The notes under the pieces: generated by a model
What the model was told of the DNA's origin: nothing
Databases searched by the model: none
What the model saw: only the letters and a program-made list of their open reading frames with translations
Translations under genes and position numbers: made by a program
Shown here: one piece after another, positions 19,674 to 27,791 of the stretch
How positions within the stretch are numbered: position 1 is the stretch's first letter
How the letters are laid out: each line of letters starts with the position of its first letter
Assembly: GCF_017921815.1 (NCBI RefSeq)
Contig: NZ_JAGEMM010000009.1
Span: forward strand, 55,952-119,951
DNA: 64,000 bases
Direction: 5' to 3'
Source of the DNA: Microvirga antarctica
GTDB lineage: Bacteria > Pseudomonadota > Alphaproteobacteria > Rhizobiales > Beijerinckiaceae

Positions 19674-20507
19674 ATGGTCGGAGTGTGGCGGATTTCATGG
19701 GCGATGGCTGGCATTCTTGTGGCCTCGCAGGCGCAAGCCCTGACCTGTCGCGATCCTGCGGGGTTCGACAAATGGCTCGGCGATGTCCGGCAGGAGGCTG
19801 TCGCCAAGGGTATTGCGCCGGCCGCGGTCGACGCGGGCCTCACGGGGGTGACGTATGATCCCGGCATCCTGAAGCGGGATCGTGGCCAGGGCGTCTTCAA
19901 GCAGAGCTTCGAGCAATTCGCCGGCCGCATGGTCTCGGCGAACCGCCTGAGGGTCGGCGCGTCGCAGCTGAAGAAGCATGCCCCCACCCTGGCGCGGATC
20001 GAGCAGCAATTCGGCGTACCTGGCCCCGTGCTGGTCGCCATCTGGGGGCTGGAGAGCGATTTTGGGGCCGTGAAGGGAAATCTGCCGGTGATCCGCTCGG
20101 TTGCCACCCTGGCCTTCGATTGCCGGCGCACCGAGATGTTTCAGGCGCAGATGTTCGATGCACTGCGCATCGTCGAACATGGCGACCTGAAGCCGGCGGA
20201 AATGCGGGGGGCCTGGGCGGGCGAAATGGGCCAGACCCAGTTCATGCCCTCATCCTACGTGAAATACGCAGTCGACTTCGACGGGGACGGGCGAGCCGAC
20301 CTGCTCCGAAGCCCCACCGATGTGCTGGCGTCCACGGCCAATTATCTAAAGGGGCACGGCTGGGTGCGCGGCGGAGACTGGGAACCGGGCAGCGCCAATT
20401 TCGACGCCCTGCGGGAATGGAACAAGTCTCAGGTCTATTCGCGCACCGTCGGATTTTTCGCCACCAAACTCGCCAATGGCGAGACAGCCGCCAATCTGGG
20501 GCAGTAG
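19674..20507 (+). CDS. MltB-like lytic murein transglycosylase (SLT_2 domain)
   Basis: 277-aa periplasmic enzyme that cleaves peptidoglycan to anhydromuropeptides. An N-terminal signal peptide ends near SQAQA-LT. The catalytic Glu lies in LVAIWGLESDFGAVKGNLPV, about residues 122-142, and GEMGQTQFMPSSYVKYAVDF and DVLASTANYLKGHGW are family blocks. It lacks the C-terminal peptidoglycan-binding domain found in some relatives. Likely an envelope housekeeping gene. Confidence 0.9.
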   Translation: MVGVWRISWAMAGILVASQAQALTCRDPAGFDKWLGDVRQEAVAKGIAPAAVDAGLTGVTYDPGILKRDRGQGVFKQSFEQFAGRMVSANRLRVGASQLKKHAPTLARIEQQFGVPGPVLVAIWGLESDFGAVKGNLPVIRSVATLAFDCRRTEMFQAQMFDALRIVEHGDLKPAEMRGAWAGEMGQTQFMPSSYVKYAVDFDGDGRADLLRSPTDVLASTANYLKGHGWVRGGDWEPGSANFDALREWNKSQVYSRTVGFFATKLANGETAANLGQ

Positions 20508-20659
20508 GCGCCCTGAAGCTGTCGGTGTCCCCTGCGCCACGCTGCGTCCTTGCGTTGCCCGGCACCCGAACGTGCCTCTTTCTTTGATCGCCGCCATGGC
20601 CCTCGCCGTGCCAATCCGGACGCGCTTCTGGCGTCGGATTGGCCGAGGTCAACGGGTGG

Positions 20660-20833
20660 TCAGAAGACCAGTTCGCCTGCGCCCCACGCTAGCAGGATCA
20701 GCAGGATAAACATTGCGAGAAAGAGCCCGAAGAGGATCTTCGAGATGGATTTCGCGCCGGATGCAACGCCTGTGAATCCGAGTCCACCGGCGATGAGGGA
20801 AATGACGAGGAAAATGAGCGCCCACTTGAGCAT
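20660..20833 (-). CDS. DUF1328 (YtjA family) small membrane protein
   Basis: 57-aa two-helix membrane peptide, [20 protein letters not shown] at the N-terminus and [14 protein letters not shown] near the C-terminus. This is the signature of the DUF1328/YtjA family found beside stress genes in many Proteobacteria. Function is unknown. A near-match EcfG promoter (GGAAC-N16-CTTT on the minus strand, 20873-20897) lies about 40 nt upstream. Confidence 0.85.
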   Translation of the reverse strand: MLKWALIFLVISLIAGGLGFTGVASGAKSISKILFGLFLAMFILLILLAWGAGELVF

Positions 20834-20936
20834 GGTTCAGGCCTTTCGAAATCCAGGGTTCACGAAGGGCTTAAAGTCCCGGAACGGCTAAGGTTCCCTC
20901 GACGCATCCATTGGCGTCGGACTTTTTCGAATTCCG

Positions 20937-21293
20937 TCAGCGCAGGGCGGATTCGACGGCGTCGAGGACGGCAGCGACGCGGAACGGCTTGCGCAGGAAC
21001 ACGACGTATCCCGTGCAGCGCTCGGCAATGGTCTGCTCCGGAAGCGAGCTCATCACGATGACAGGAATTGCCGCTGTCTTTGGATCGCTCTGCAGGGCTG
21101 CCAGGGTCGCGCGCCCGTCCATGACGGGCATCATGAAATCCATCATGATGAGATCGGGCGGCCACTCGCCCAGACGCTCGAGGGCCTGCTTGCCGTTGTT
21201 GGCGATGATGACCCGATAGCCTTCGTCGCTCAGGAGCGATTCAAGCACCTCGGCGATCGCCCACTCGTCATCGACAACGAGAATGGTTTTCAC
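20937..21293 (-). CDS. Single-domain response regulator
   Basis: 118-aa CheY-like receiver with no output domain. Acidic pocket VVDDEW near residues 6-11, phosphoacceptor Asp in DLIMMDFMMPVMDG (about residue 52), Thr/Ser switch in VIVMSS and the conserved Lys in FLRKPF. It overlaps the end of the KaiC-like gene by 4 nt and is last in a kinase-KaiC-receiver operon, so it is the likely phosphoryl target of that kinase. Confidence 0.9.
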   Translation of the reverse strand: MKTILVVDDEWAIAEVLESLLSDEGYRVIIANNGKQALERLGEWPPDLIMMDFMMPVMDGRATLAALQSDPKTAAIPVIVMSSLPEQTIAERCTGYVVFLRKPFRVAAVLDAVESALR

Positions 21294-22804
21294 GCCGCAT
21301 CTCCGGGAAGCCGAGGGGCGATGGCGCCGAAGGGCGACGGCGCGACGCCCGTCGGTTGGACAAGCCGCGACAGGACGATGTCGGCCTGAACGGAATCGGG
21401 CTCGATCTCGAGGCCTCGCGCCGTGAGGTCGTAGCGCCGGAATTTGAGTGCAAAAGCGCTGTCCCGCGCCTTCAGGGTGATAATCAGCCGGTGGACGTCG
21501 GCACCGAGTACCGCGAGGCGCATCAGGACGATGTTCTCAGCGACCGGCGACAGCCCGAGAACAGGCAGGCCTGCGAGGGGTTGGCCGGGAACCACGCCAT
21601 TGAAGGCGAGCTCGAGGCTCACCATCGTCGTGGCCCCGAGCGTCCGGCACTCGTTGGTCAGCGCCGTCAACGCCTGAGTCATGCGGGCTTCTTCGCCCGT
21701 CATCTGCGCGAAATCGTTGATTCCGTCGATGAAGATCCGCTGCACCTTTCCGGCCCGGACCCGTTCCAGAAGCGCGCCGAACACCTCGTCGAAGACCGCC
21801 TCGGTCGAGGGCCGCCACATGAACTCGACCTGTCCCTCCTCGAACATTCGGCCCACCGGCAGATCGAGCGACTTGGCTTTCAGCCGGATCGCCGCCGGCG
21901 CCTCATCGAAGCTGACGAAAATGCCGCGCTCATCCTTGCCGGCGCCCAGGAAATGCAGGCCTGCCGTTGTCTTGCCGGTGCCGGCAGCGCCCATGACAAG
22001 GGTCGCCGAACGCCGGTAAGGCCCTCCCCCCATGATCTCGTCGAACATGGCGACGCCCGTGGAAATCTTCGGCCCGTCGATGACGATCGGTTTGCTCGGC
22101 TCGCTCAGAACCGCCTCGATCCGCGGCTGAACGGTGATTCCTTCGTCGGTGACCGCAAAGGAGTGAACGCCCCGGATAAAGCCGCTGCCCCGCAGCTTGT
22201 GCACCACCAGATCGCGTTCCGACCGGCGACCGCGCATGCGGGTCTGCAATTCGATCAATCCGTCGACCATGGTGTGCTCGGCCGATGCGAAGCTCGGATC
22301 GGCCGCGGCGCTCGTCAGCAACATCATGGTGCAATCCGCAAGGTCTGCCTGAATCTGCAGTTCGTGGATGAACTTCTTGAATTCCCGCGGTGTTCCGGCA
22401 CTTTCTTCGGCCGAGACAAGACCGTCGAGCACAAGAAGGTCGACCTTTCGGGCTCGTATCTCGCGCCGCAACGCGTCGGCGAGCCCCTTCAAACCCTCGG
22501 TCTCGAGAATGCGGAACGCACTCAGGTACGACACGCCGTCGGGGATCAGCGCCTCATCAAAGAACGCCAATTGGCCGATATGGCCGAGCATGCGGCCGTG
22601 CGTCTCCGCCAGGAGGGTCACGTAGAGCGCGCGCCCGCCAGCCGCCGCGTGGTTGAAGCACAGCTGATTGCCGAGGATCGTCTTCCCGGCACCCGGCGTT
22701 CCGAGGATGATATAGATCCCCCCTCGCAGCACGCCTCCGTGAAGGATGGTGTCAAAACCCTCAATGCCGGTGGGCAGCTTCTGGATTCGCCTGTCTTCGC
22801 TCAC
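21290..22804 (-). CDS. KaiC-like double-domain RecA-superfamily ATPase
   Basis: 504-aa protein with two KaiC domains. CI has LPTGIEGFDTILHGGV and Walker A GTPGAGKT near residues 35-42; CII has ISTGVAMFDEIMGGG and Walker A GAAGTGKTT near residues 270-278. The CII catalytic acidic pair is present (FVSFDEAPAA); in CI the matching site reads LLAETHG, so one acid is lost. By eye, the S-T autophosphorylation pair of cyanobacterial KaiC aligns with S-P here (LSPVAENIVLM). It lies between a histidine kinase (22 nt) and a receiver (4-nt overlap). No KaiA or KaiB is nearby, so a signalling rather than clock role is likely. Confidence 0.9.
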   Translation of the reverse strand: MSEDRRIQKLPTGIEGFDTILHGGVLRGGIYIILGTPGAGKTILGNQLCFNHAAAGGRALYVTLLAETHGRMLGHIGQLAFFDEALIPDGVSYLSAFRILETEGLKGLADALRREIRARKVDLLVLDGLVSAEESAGTPREFKKFIHELQIQADLADCTMMLLTSAAADPSFASAEHTMVDGLIELQTRMRGRRSERDLVVHKLRGSGFIRGVHSFAVTDEGITVQPRIEAVLSEPSKPIVIDGPKISTGVAMFDEIMGGGPYRRSATLVMGAAGTGKTTAGLHFLGAGKDERGIFVSFDEAPAAIRLKAKSLDLPVGRMFEEGQVEFMWRPSTEAVFDEVFGALLERVRAGKVQRIFIDGINDFAQMTGEEARMTQALTALTNECRTLGATTMVSLELAFNGVVPGQPLAGLPVLGLSPVAENIVLMRLAVLGADVHRLIITLKARDSAFALKFRRYDLTARGLEIEPDSVQADIVLSRLVQPTGVAPSPFGAIAPRLPGDAA

Positions 22805-22826
22805 GGCTGGTTACTCGCCCGGTTTG

Positions 22827-23654
22827 TCATGTGTGTCTCGATGCCTCCAGAGGAAGGCTTAAGGTGAATGTGGTGCCGGCGCCCACCACGCTGTCGACCT
22901 TGATGTCCGCCCCCATCGCGTCGACCAATTGGCCTACGACCCAAAGCCCGACGCCGAAGCCGCCGATCGTCGACCCTTGCGAGACCGCCCGTTCAAAACG
23001 ATCGAAGATGCGCGACTGATCGGCTGCCGAAATCCCCGCTCCCTGATCCTTGACGTGGATGTCTGCATGCGCGGGTCCGGTCGAGAGGATGAGTTCAACC
23101 GGCCGGCCCGCGCCATATTTCACCGCGTTCGAGATGAGATTGTCGAGTATCTGCTCGACCGCCAGGCGATCCAGTACCACGGAACATTCATCCGGGGCCT
23201 CGAGCGAGAGAGTGGAGCCGACATAGAGAGCCGCGGGTCGCACCGCCTCCACCGCGTCGCGCAGCAGGTCGGCCAGATCGAAGCGTTCCGGATTCAGGAC
23301 GAGCTTGCCCGTGGTCATGCGGGACACCTCGAGCAAGGCTGTGGCGCGGCGAATGTAATGCTCGACGAGCCGTTCAAGCCGCTTCAAGCCCTTGGCCATT
23401 TCGGGGTCACCGCTCACGGCCGAGATGCGCGCCAGACGCTGCACATGCGCGAGGATAGGGGTCATCGGATTGCGCAATTCGTGGGCGGCAACCGCGAGGA
23501 ACGCGTCGCGCGCGGCGACCGACTCCGTCAAGACAGCAATCTGCTGTCGAAGCGACGCCTGCGACAGGGGATCGTCGACAGGCAACCCAGTGGTGAGGTT
23601 ATCCTTCAACGCAATACCTCCGCCGGACGGCGCATATCCCGGGTTCCACGACAT
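22827..23654 (-). CDS. Soluble sensor histidine kinase
   Basis: 275-aa kinase without membrane segments or a recognisable PAS/GAF input. The H-box AVAAHELRNPMTPILAHVQR is near residues 54-74, followed by the N-box ILDNLISNAVKYG, G1 DQGAGIS and G2 GGFGVGLWVVGQL. The N-terminal 50 residues are short and likely helical. It heads a three-gene operon with a KaiC-like ATPase and a receiver; the ATPase may supply the signal input, which is inference. Confidence 0.9.
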   Translation of the reverse strand: MSWNPGYAPSGGGIALKDNLTTGLPVDDPLSQASLRQQIAVLTESVAARDAFLAVAAHELRNPMTPILAHVQRLARISAVSGDPEMAKGLKRLERLVEHYIRRATALLEVSRMTTGKLVLNPERFDLADLLRDAVEAVRPAALYVGSTLSLEAPDECSVVLDRLAVEQILDNLISNAVKYGAGRPVELILSTGPAHADIHVKDQGAGISAADQSRIFDRFERAVSQGSTIGGFGVGLWVVGQLVDAMGADIKVDSVVGAGTTFTLSLPLEASRHT

Positions 23655-23735
23655 CTGACCTAGGGATAGGGCGCGCGGCCCAGGACTTCAACCACAAACC
23701 CGCCAGATGCAACCGGCGCGCACGGGGGCCATGCG

Positions 23736-24827
23736 TCACATGACGACCGTGATCGTCTCCGCGGCCCGAGTGAGCGCCGTGTAGAGCCAGCGGCTGCGAT
23801 GCTCCCGGAACGCGTAGGATTCGTCGAAAAGCACGAGGTTGTCCCATTGCGACCCCTGCGCCTTATGAACCGTCAGCGCATAACCATACGTAAACTCGTC
23901 CGATTCGCGCCGGATCGAAAATGCGATGTCTTCCTCGGCCCCCTCGAAGAAGGCCTTGTGGACCGAGACCTCGACGGATTTTCCGCGTGCATCCCCGTCC
24001 GGCAAAACATCCATGCGGATGAAATCGTTCCGGATGCCGTGGAGCGTTTGGATCGTCCAGGTCCCCCCATTGAGAAGACCCTTGGTCTTGTCGTTGCGCA
24101 GGCAGACGAGCTTTTCCCCGGCCGCAGGCATCAGGTTGCGATAGCCGTTCAATTCGCGCAGGCGGGTATTGTAGAGACGGCGGGACTTGTTCAATCCGAC
24201 CAGGACCTGGTCGGCCGCCATCACCATCGTCGAATTGATCTCGCTCCGACGGATCACCTTGCTGTGCCCATAGGCCCCGTGCGCGAGTTGCCCGCCCTCG
24301 CGGACGGTCAAAGACATCTGGATGATGGGATTGTCCTTGGCCTGGCGATGCACCTCCGTGAGCATCACATCGGGCTCCGCGTCGGTGAAGAATCCGCCGC
24401 CCTTGACGGGGGGCAATTGGGCGGGATCGCCGAGTACCAGCACCGGCTGCCCGAACGACAGGAGATCGCGGCCGAGTTCCTCGTCCACCATCGAGCATTC
24501 ATCGATGATGATCAGGTCCGCTTTCGCGGCGGCGCTCTGGCGGTTCAGGACGAATTGCGGACCGTTCTCGTCCGATTCCCGGGAGCGGTAGATCATCGAG
24601 TGAATCGTCGACGCGTCGGCACAGCCCTTCGAGCGCAGCACAAGCGCCGCCTTACCCGTGTAGGCGCCGAACGCCACGTCGCCGTCGACGCCTTCGGCGA
24701 GGTGGCGCGCAAGCGTCGTCTTGCCCGTGCCGGCATAGCCGAACAGCCGGAACAAGGGCTTGTCGCCCTTGCGCAGCCAATCCGAAACCGCCTTCAAGGC
24801 GGCATCCTGTTGGGGGGACCAGGTCAT
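23736..24827 (-). CDS. RecD-like ATP-dependent DNA helicase (SF1, UvrD_C_2)
   Basis: 363-aa superfamily-1 helicase. Walker A is in LFGYAGTGKTTLARHLAEG, Walker B DLIIIDECSMVDEEL, motif III VLVLGDPAQLPPVKGGG, motif V/VI YALTVHKAQGSQWDNLVLFD and YTALTRAAETI. It is much shorter than RecD and resembles phage/plasmid or stand-alone exonuclease-V-alpha-like helicases. ATG 24827 (MTWSPQQDAA) is chosen because it overlaps the upstream EamA stop as ATGA; the longer frame reaches into EamA. Confidence 0.88.
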   Translation of the reverse strand: MTWSPQQDAALKAVSDWLRKGDKPLFRLFGYAGTGKTTLARHLAEGVDGDVAFGAYTGKAALVLRSKGCADASTIHSMIYRSRESDENGPQFVLNRQSAAAKADLIIIDECSMVDEELGRDLLSFGQPVLVLGDPAQLPPVKGGGFFTDAEPDVMLTEVHRQAKDNPIIQMSLTVREGGQLAHGAYGHSKVIRRSEINSTMVMAADQVLVGLNKSRRLYNTRLRELNGYRNLMPAAGEKLVCLRNDKTKGLLNGGTWTIQTLHGIRNDFIRMDVLPDGDARGKSVEVSVHKAFFEGAEEDIAFSIRRESDEFTYGYALTVHKAQGSQWDNLVLFDESYAFREHRSRWLYTALTRAAETITVVM

Positions 24828-25723
24828 GTGGTTCTTGCTTCGCGACGCAGGCTGTAAAAGAGGCCCGCAATGATGCACGCGCTCCCGACGAACACGTAGG
24901 GGTCGAGCGCTTCCCCGTAAAGCCTCCAGCCGACGATTGCGATGAGTGGGATGCGCAGGAAGTCGAGCGGCATCACCATGCTGGCATCCCCATACCGGTA
25001 CGCGTTAGTGAGGCAGTAATGGGACAGGAGGCCGCCCAGACTCACGCCGGCAATCGGCCATGCATGAACCAGCTCGATCTTTTGCCAGAAAGCGCCGTCG
25101 ACCCAGATGAGATTGAGCGGAAGCTGGATCACATTCATCATGAAGACGATGGAGAATGTGCTCTCGGTCAGGGTGAGGCGCTTGGTGACGATGGCCACGA
25201 GGGCGAACACGAACGCCACGACCAGCATGAGGGCGCTCGCCGGCTGGAAGGTTTCGACGCCGGGCCGCAGAATGATCAGAACGCCCGTGAAACCAGCAAC
25301 AATCGCCACGAGTCGGGGACGCGTCAGCCGCTCTTTCAGAAGCGGGATCGCCAGAAGCGCGACCCAGGCCGGCGCCGTGAACTCGAGCGCGAAGGCGGTC
25401 GCGAGCGGCAGGACGGCGATGCAATAGGCCCAGCCGTCGGTGCCAAGGAAGTGCAGCACGTTCCTGACGAGGTGAGTCTTGATGCGTCGCGGTTTCAACT
25501 CGTGCCGCAGGCGCGGCTTGACCAGCACGAGCGCGAGCAGGATCGCCACGCCCAGCGCGTTGCGCATCGCCAGAATCTCGAACACCGAGAACGCCCGGGA
25601 CAACCCCCGCACGCCCACGGCGGTCGCCGAGAAGGCGAGGAGAGCCCCGGTCATCCAGACGATGACCCTCAGAACGTTGGAAGCTGGCACGATGTGAACC
25701 GCGTGTTGGAGGAGCTGTCGCAT
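24824..25723 (-). CDS. EamA/DMT family transporter
   Basis: 299-aa inner-membrane carrier with about ten hydrophobic segments in two EamA repeats. TAFALEFTAPAWVALLAIPL near residue 110 and GDASMVMPLDFLRIPLIAIV near residue 240 are the characteristic repeat ends. Such proteins export or import small metabolites; the substrate is not predictable. ATG 25723 (MRQLLQHAV) is preferred; a longer in-frame extension to 26020 is Arg-rich and unlike the family. Translationally coupled to the helicase gene. Confidence 0.85.
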   Translation of the reverse strand: MRQLLQHAVHIVPASNVLRVIVWMTGALLAFSATAVGVRGLSRAFSVFEILAMRNALGVAILLALVLVKPRLRHELKPRRIKTHLVRNVLHFLGTDGWAYCIAVLPLATAFALEFTAPAWVALLAIPLLKERLTRPRLVAIVAGFTGVLIILRPGVETFQPASALMLVVAFVFALVAIVTKRLTLTESTFSIVFMMNVIQLPLNLIWVDGAFWQKIELVHAWPIAGVSLGGLLSHYCLTNAYRYGDASMVMPLDFLRIPLIAIVGWRLYGEALDPYVFVGSACIIAGLFYSLRREARTT

Positions 25724-26259
25724 AGCCCGCCGAGCGTATCGCGTGAAGCGGCAGCGACGCCGCAAGACGGGGAGCCAATCGGCGATTATCGTCCTGCGAC
25801 GAAGCTCCCGATGCGTCAAGCACAATGGCTCTCGCCGCGATGCAAGTGATTCTCTCACCGGTTTGCCATCCTGAAGCACTCTTCGGACGCACAACCCACA
25901 GATTTTTTGAATCCGTGCGAAAGTTTTTTTGTGTGCTCGGGAAGTTCTGATTTCGCCCGCGATGGGCGTCCAGATCGACAGAGTTTCGCGTCGCCCGGGA
26001 AGGCGGAGGGAACAGCGCACGTCAAGATTACGCGACTTGTTTCGGAGGCGCTAAACCGCTGCCGGAAAACCGTTATTTGCACCTTCGCGCGCGCTTCATC
26101 TCTCACTTCTTGCGCGACGATGATGACGCCAAAGCAACGTGTACGAGTCTCATCTGGGGCGATCATGCTCCGCCCTCTACGAGCGAAGTTGAGCGCGCGC
26201 CGCACGCGAAGTATCCACAGAAATCGTCGGCGATCTACTTTCTACACTTTCCGTTAATC
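25724..26259. other. Gene-free stretch upstream of the H1-like gene
   Basis: About 540 nt, more A/T-rich than the flanks, with T-runs near 25900-25935. No reading frame here has convincing coding character. The right end holds the EcfG-type promoter. A small RNA cannot be excluded, but I see no clear hairpin-plus-T-tract. Confidence 0.5.
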
Positions 26260-26284
26260 GGAACCCGCTTGGTATAACGACGTT
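26260..26284 (+). promoter_or_regulatory. EcfG (general stress sigma) promoter of the H1-like gene
   Basis: Perfect match to the alphaproteobacterial EcfG consensus: GGAAC at 26260-26264, 16-nt spacer, CGTT at 26281-26284. It lies 50 nt before the ATG. Direct sequence match; activity is inferred. Confidence 0.72.
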
Positions 26285-26333
26285 GCCTTACAAGCGTGAC
26301 GGTTGCACGCGAAGGCCCTTGAAGGAGGCGGCT

Positions 26334-27104
26334 ATGCCGATAGACGAAAAGTCAAACCCGCTGACGATGTTGTTCACGGGGGACACTGGTGCGACCAGCA
26401 CCAAGAAATCCGCAAAGAAGAGCAGCGCACGTCGCGGCTCTACCAGCACGAAGAAGACGACTGGCGCCGCTAAGACCGGAGCCAAGAAGACCACTGCCAA
26501 AAAGGCGACCGCCAAGAAAACGGCTGCCAAGAAGGCCACCACTAAGACCGCTGCGAAATCCACCGCACGGTCCGCCGCGAAGAAATCGACCGTGAAAACG
26601 GCCGCCAAGAAGACCGCAGCGAAAAAGACGGCCGCCAAGAAAACGGCCGTGAAGAAGGCCCCGGCCAAAAAAGCCACCGCCAAAAAAACCGTTGCCAAGA
26701 AGACCGTTGCCAAGAAGACCTCGGCGAAGAAAACCGTTGCCAAGAAGGGTGCGGTGAAGAAGAGCGCGGTCAAGAAGACAGCCGCTAAGAAGTCAGCGGC
26801 CAAGAAGACGACGACTCGGAAAGCAGCGGCCCCACGGGCAGCAGCCAAGCGGTCTTCAGCCAAGACGACCTCGCGTTCGACCGCCAAGAAAGCCACCGCG
26901 AAGAAGTCCACCGCCCGCAAATCCACTGCCAAGAAGGCGACGAGCGCCCGTAAGGTCGCAACCCGCAAGACGGCATCGCGGACGGTCAAAACCGCCGCAA
27001 AGGGCGCCGCAAAGACTAAGCGTGCGGCCAGCGCGACGAGCCGGACAAGCACTGCCAAGCGTACCAGCACGGCCCGCAAGGGTTCGGCCAAGGGCAAGCG
27101 TTAA
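26334..27104 (+). CDS. Histone H1-like Lys/Ala-rich DNA-binding protein
   Basis: 256-aa protein almost wholly made of KKTAAKK/KKTVAKK-type repeats after a distinct non-repetitive head (MPIDEKSNPLTMLFTGDTGA, residues 1-20). It resembles bacterial H1/Hc1-like and AlgP-type tails that bind DNA without sequence specificity. ATG 26334 follows GAAGGAGG and is the clear start. The head is not basic and could be a dimerisation or targeting segment. Expression under a stress promoter suggests nucleoid compaction in stress or stationary phase. Repeat number may vary between strains. Confidence 0.85.
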   Translation: MPIDEKSNPLTMLFTGDTGATSTKKSAKKSSARRGSTSTKKTTGAAKTGAKKTTAKKATAKKTAAKKATTKTAAKSTARSAAKKSTVKTAAKKTAAKKTAAKKTAVKKAPAKKATAKKTVAKKTVAKKTSAKKTVAKKGAVKKSAVKKTAAKKSAAKKTTTRKAAAPRAAAKRSSAKTTSRSTAKKATAKKSTARKSTAKKATSARKVATRKTASRTVKTAAKGAAKTKRAASATSRTSTAKRTSTARKGSAKGKR

Positions 27105-27160
27105 GCCAAGCGTGCCGATGCCGCGACGCGCTTCGGCCCATCGCCGCTTCGGCACTTAAG

Positions 27161-27192
27161 AAAATCGCCCGGATGATCCGGGCGATTTTTTT
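27161..27192. terminator. Rho-independent terminator after the H1-like gene
   Basis: Stem AATCGCCCGG/CCGGGCGATT, 5-nt loop, then seven T on the plus strand. A run of A on the left side lets it work weakly for the convergent PRC-barrel gene as well. Confidence 0.9.
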
Positions 27193-27213
27193 GGGGTCGG
27201 GATGGAACAGGTC

Positions 27214-27612
27214 TTATCGCTTGGGATCGTTCTCGCCCCAGTAGGGCGTCGCGCTGTAATACCGGTGAACATGCTCTTCCCACTCTCGATCGTAGGACGA
27301 GTCGTGGCCCTCTGCCGTTCGCCGGGGCGCGCCACGCAATTGGTCTTCGGTGAGGTTGAGCTCATAGGCGTCGAGGTCGGTGTTGAACTTCAGAACGCCC
27401 CAGGGCAACGTGTAGTACTCTTCGCCAAGGCCCATGAATCCACCAAAACTCATCACCGCGTAGACGACCTTTCCGGATCGCTTGTCGATCATGACGCGCT
27501 CGATGGTGCCGATCTTGTCCCCATCGGTCCGGCGTACGGGAGTGCCTTCGACCTTATCACTGGCGATCAGGCTGTGAGTTTCGCGGATATCGCCGCTTTG
27601 TGCCGTCTGCAT
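27214..27612 (-). CDS. PRC-barrel domain protein
   Basis: 132-aa soluble protein with a PRC-barrel at about residues 14-85: LIASDKVEGTPVRRTDGDKI, IERVMIDKRSGKVVYAVMSF and LPWGVLKFNTDLDAYELNL. Many Rhizobiales carry multiple paralogues induced in stress. The C-terminus is polar and Tyr/Trp-rich. A perfect EcfG promoter lies 36-61 nt upstream, so it likely belongs to the general stress regulon. Molecular role unknown. Confidence 0.85.
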   Translation of the reverse strand: MQTAQSGDIRETHSLIASDKVEGTPVRRTDGDKIGTIERVMIDKRSGKVVYAVMSFGGFMGLGEEYYTLPWGVLKFNTDLDAYELNLTEDQLRGAPRRTAEGHDSSYDREWEEHVHRYYSATPYWGENDPKR

Positions 27613-27647
27613 GCTCGTCCTCCATTCCTGGTATGAGATGCGACAGT

Positions 27648-27673
27648 AACGCGTGGCGCAAAAGTCCGGTTCC
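27648..27673 (-). promoter_or_regulatory. EcfG promoter of the PRC-barrel gene
   Basis: On the minus strand GGAAC (27673-27669), 17-nt spacer, CGTT (27651-27648), a perfect consensus match. The -10 lies 36 nt upstream of the start codon. Confidence 0.72.
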
Positions 27674-27791
27674 GGGACAGCCGCGCTTGGTGCGCTCGGT
27701 GGGGCGGCGCCTCAATCCGAGAACCGCCCTTGGGACAGCAGGTTCGAGGCGACCCGTTCCCGTCCGTGCGCAAGCGCGATAACGTGGCGGC

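Noticed and set aside
25855..26205. Minus-strand frame in the EamA/H1-like gap
   Set aside because: No protein-like composition or recognisable motif, and no ribosome-binding site; treated as non-coding.
26288..27097. 269-codon minus-strand frame opposite the H1-like gene
   Set aside because: Produced by the repeat composition of the real gene; its Val/Ala/Phe-rich text is a shadow.
26395..27097. Short-period repeats considered as a possible CRISPR-like array
   Set aside because: The repeats are codon-level Lys/Ala repeats with irregular spacing and no unique spacers.
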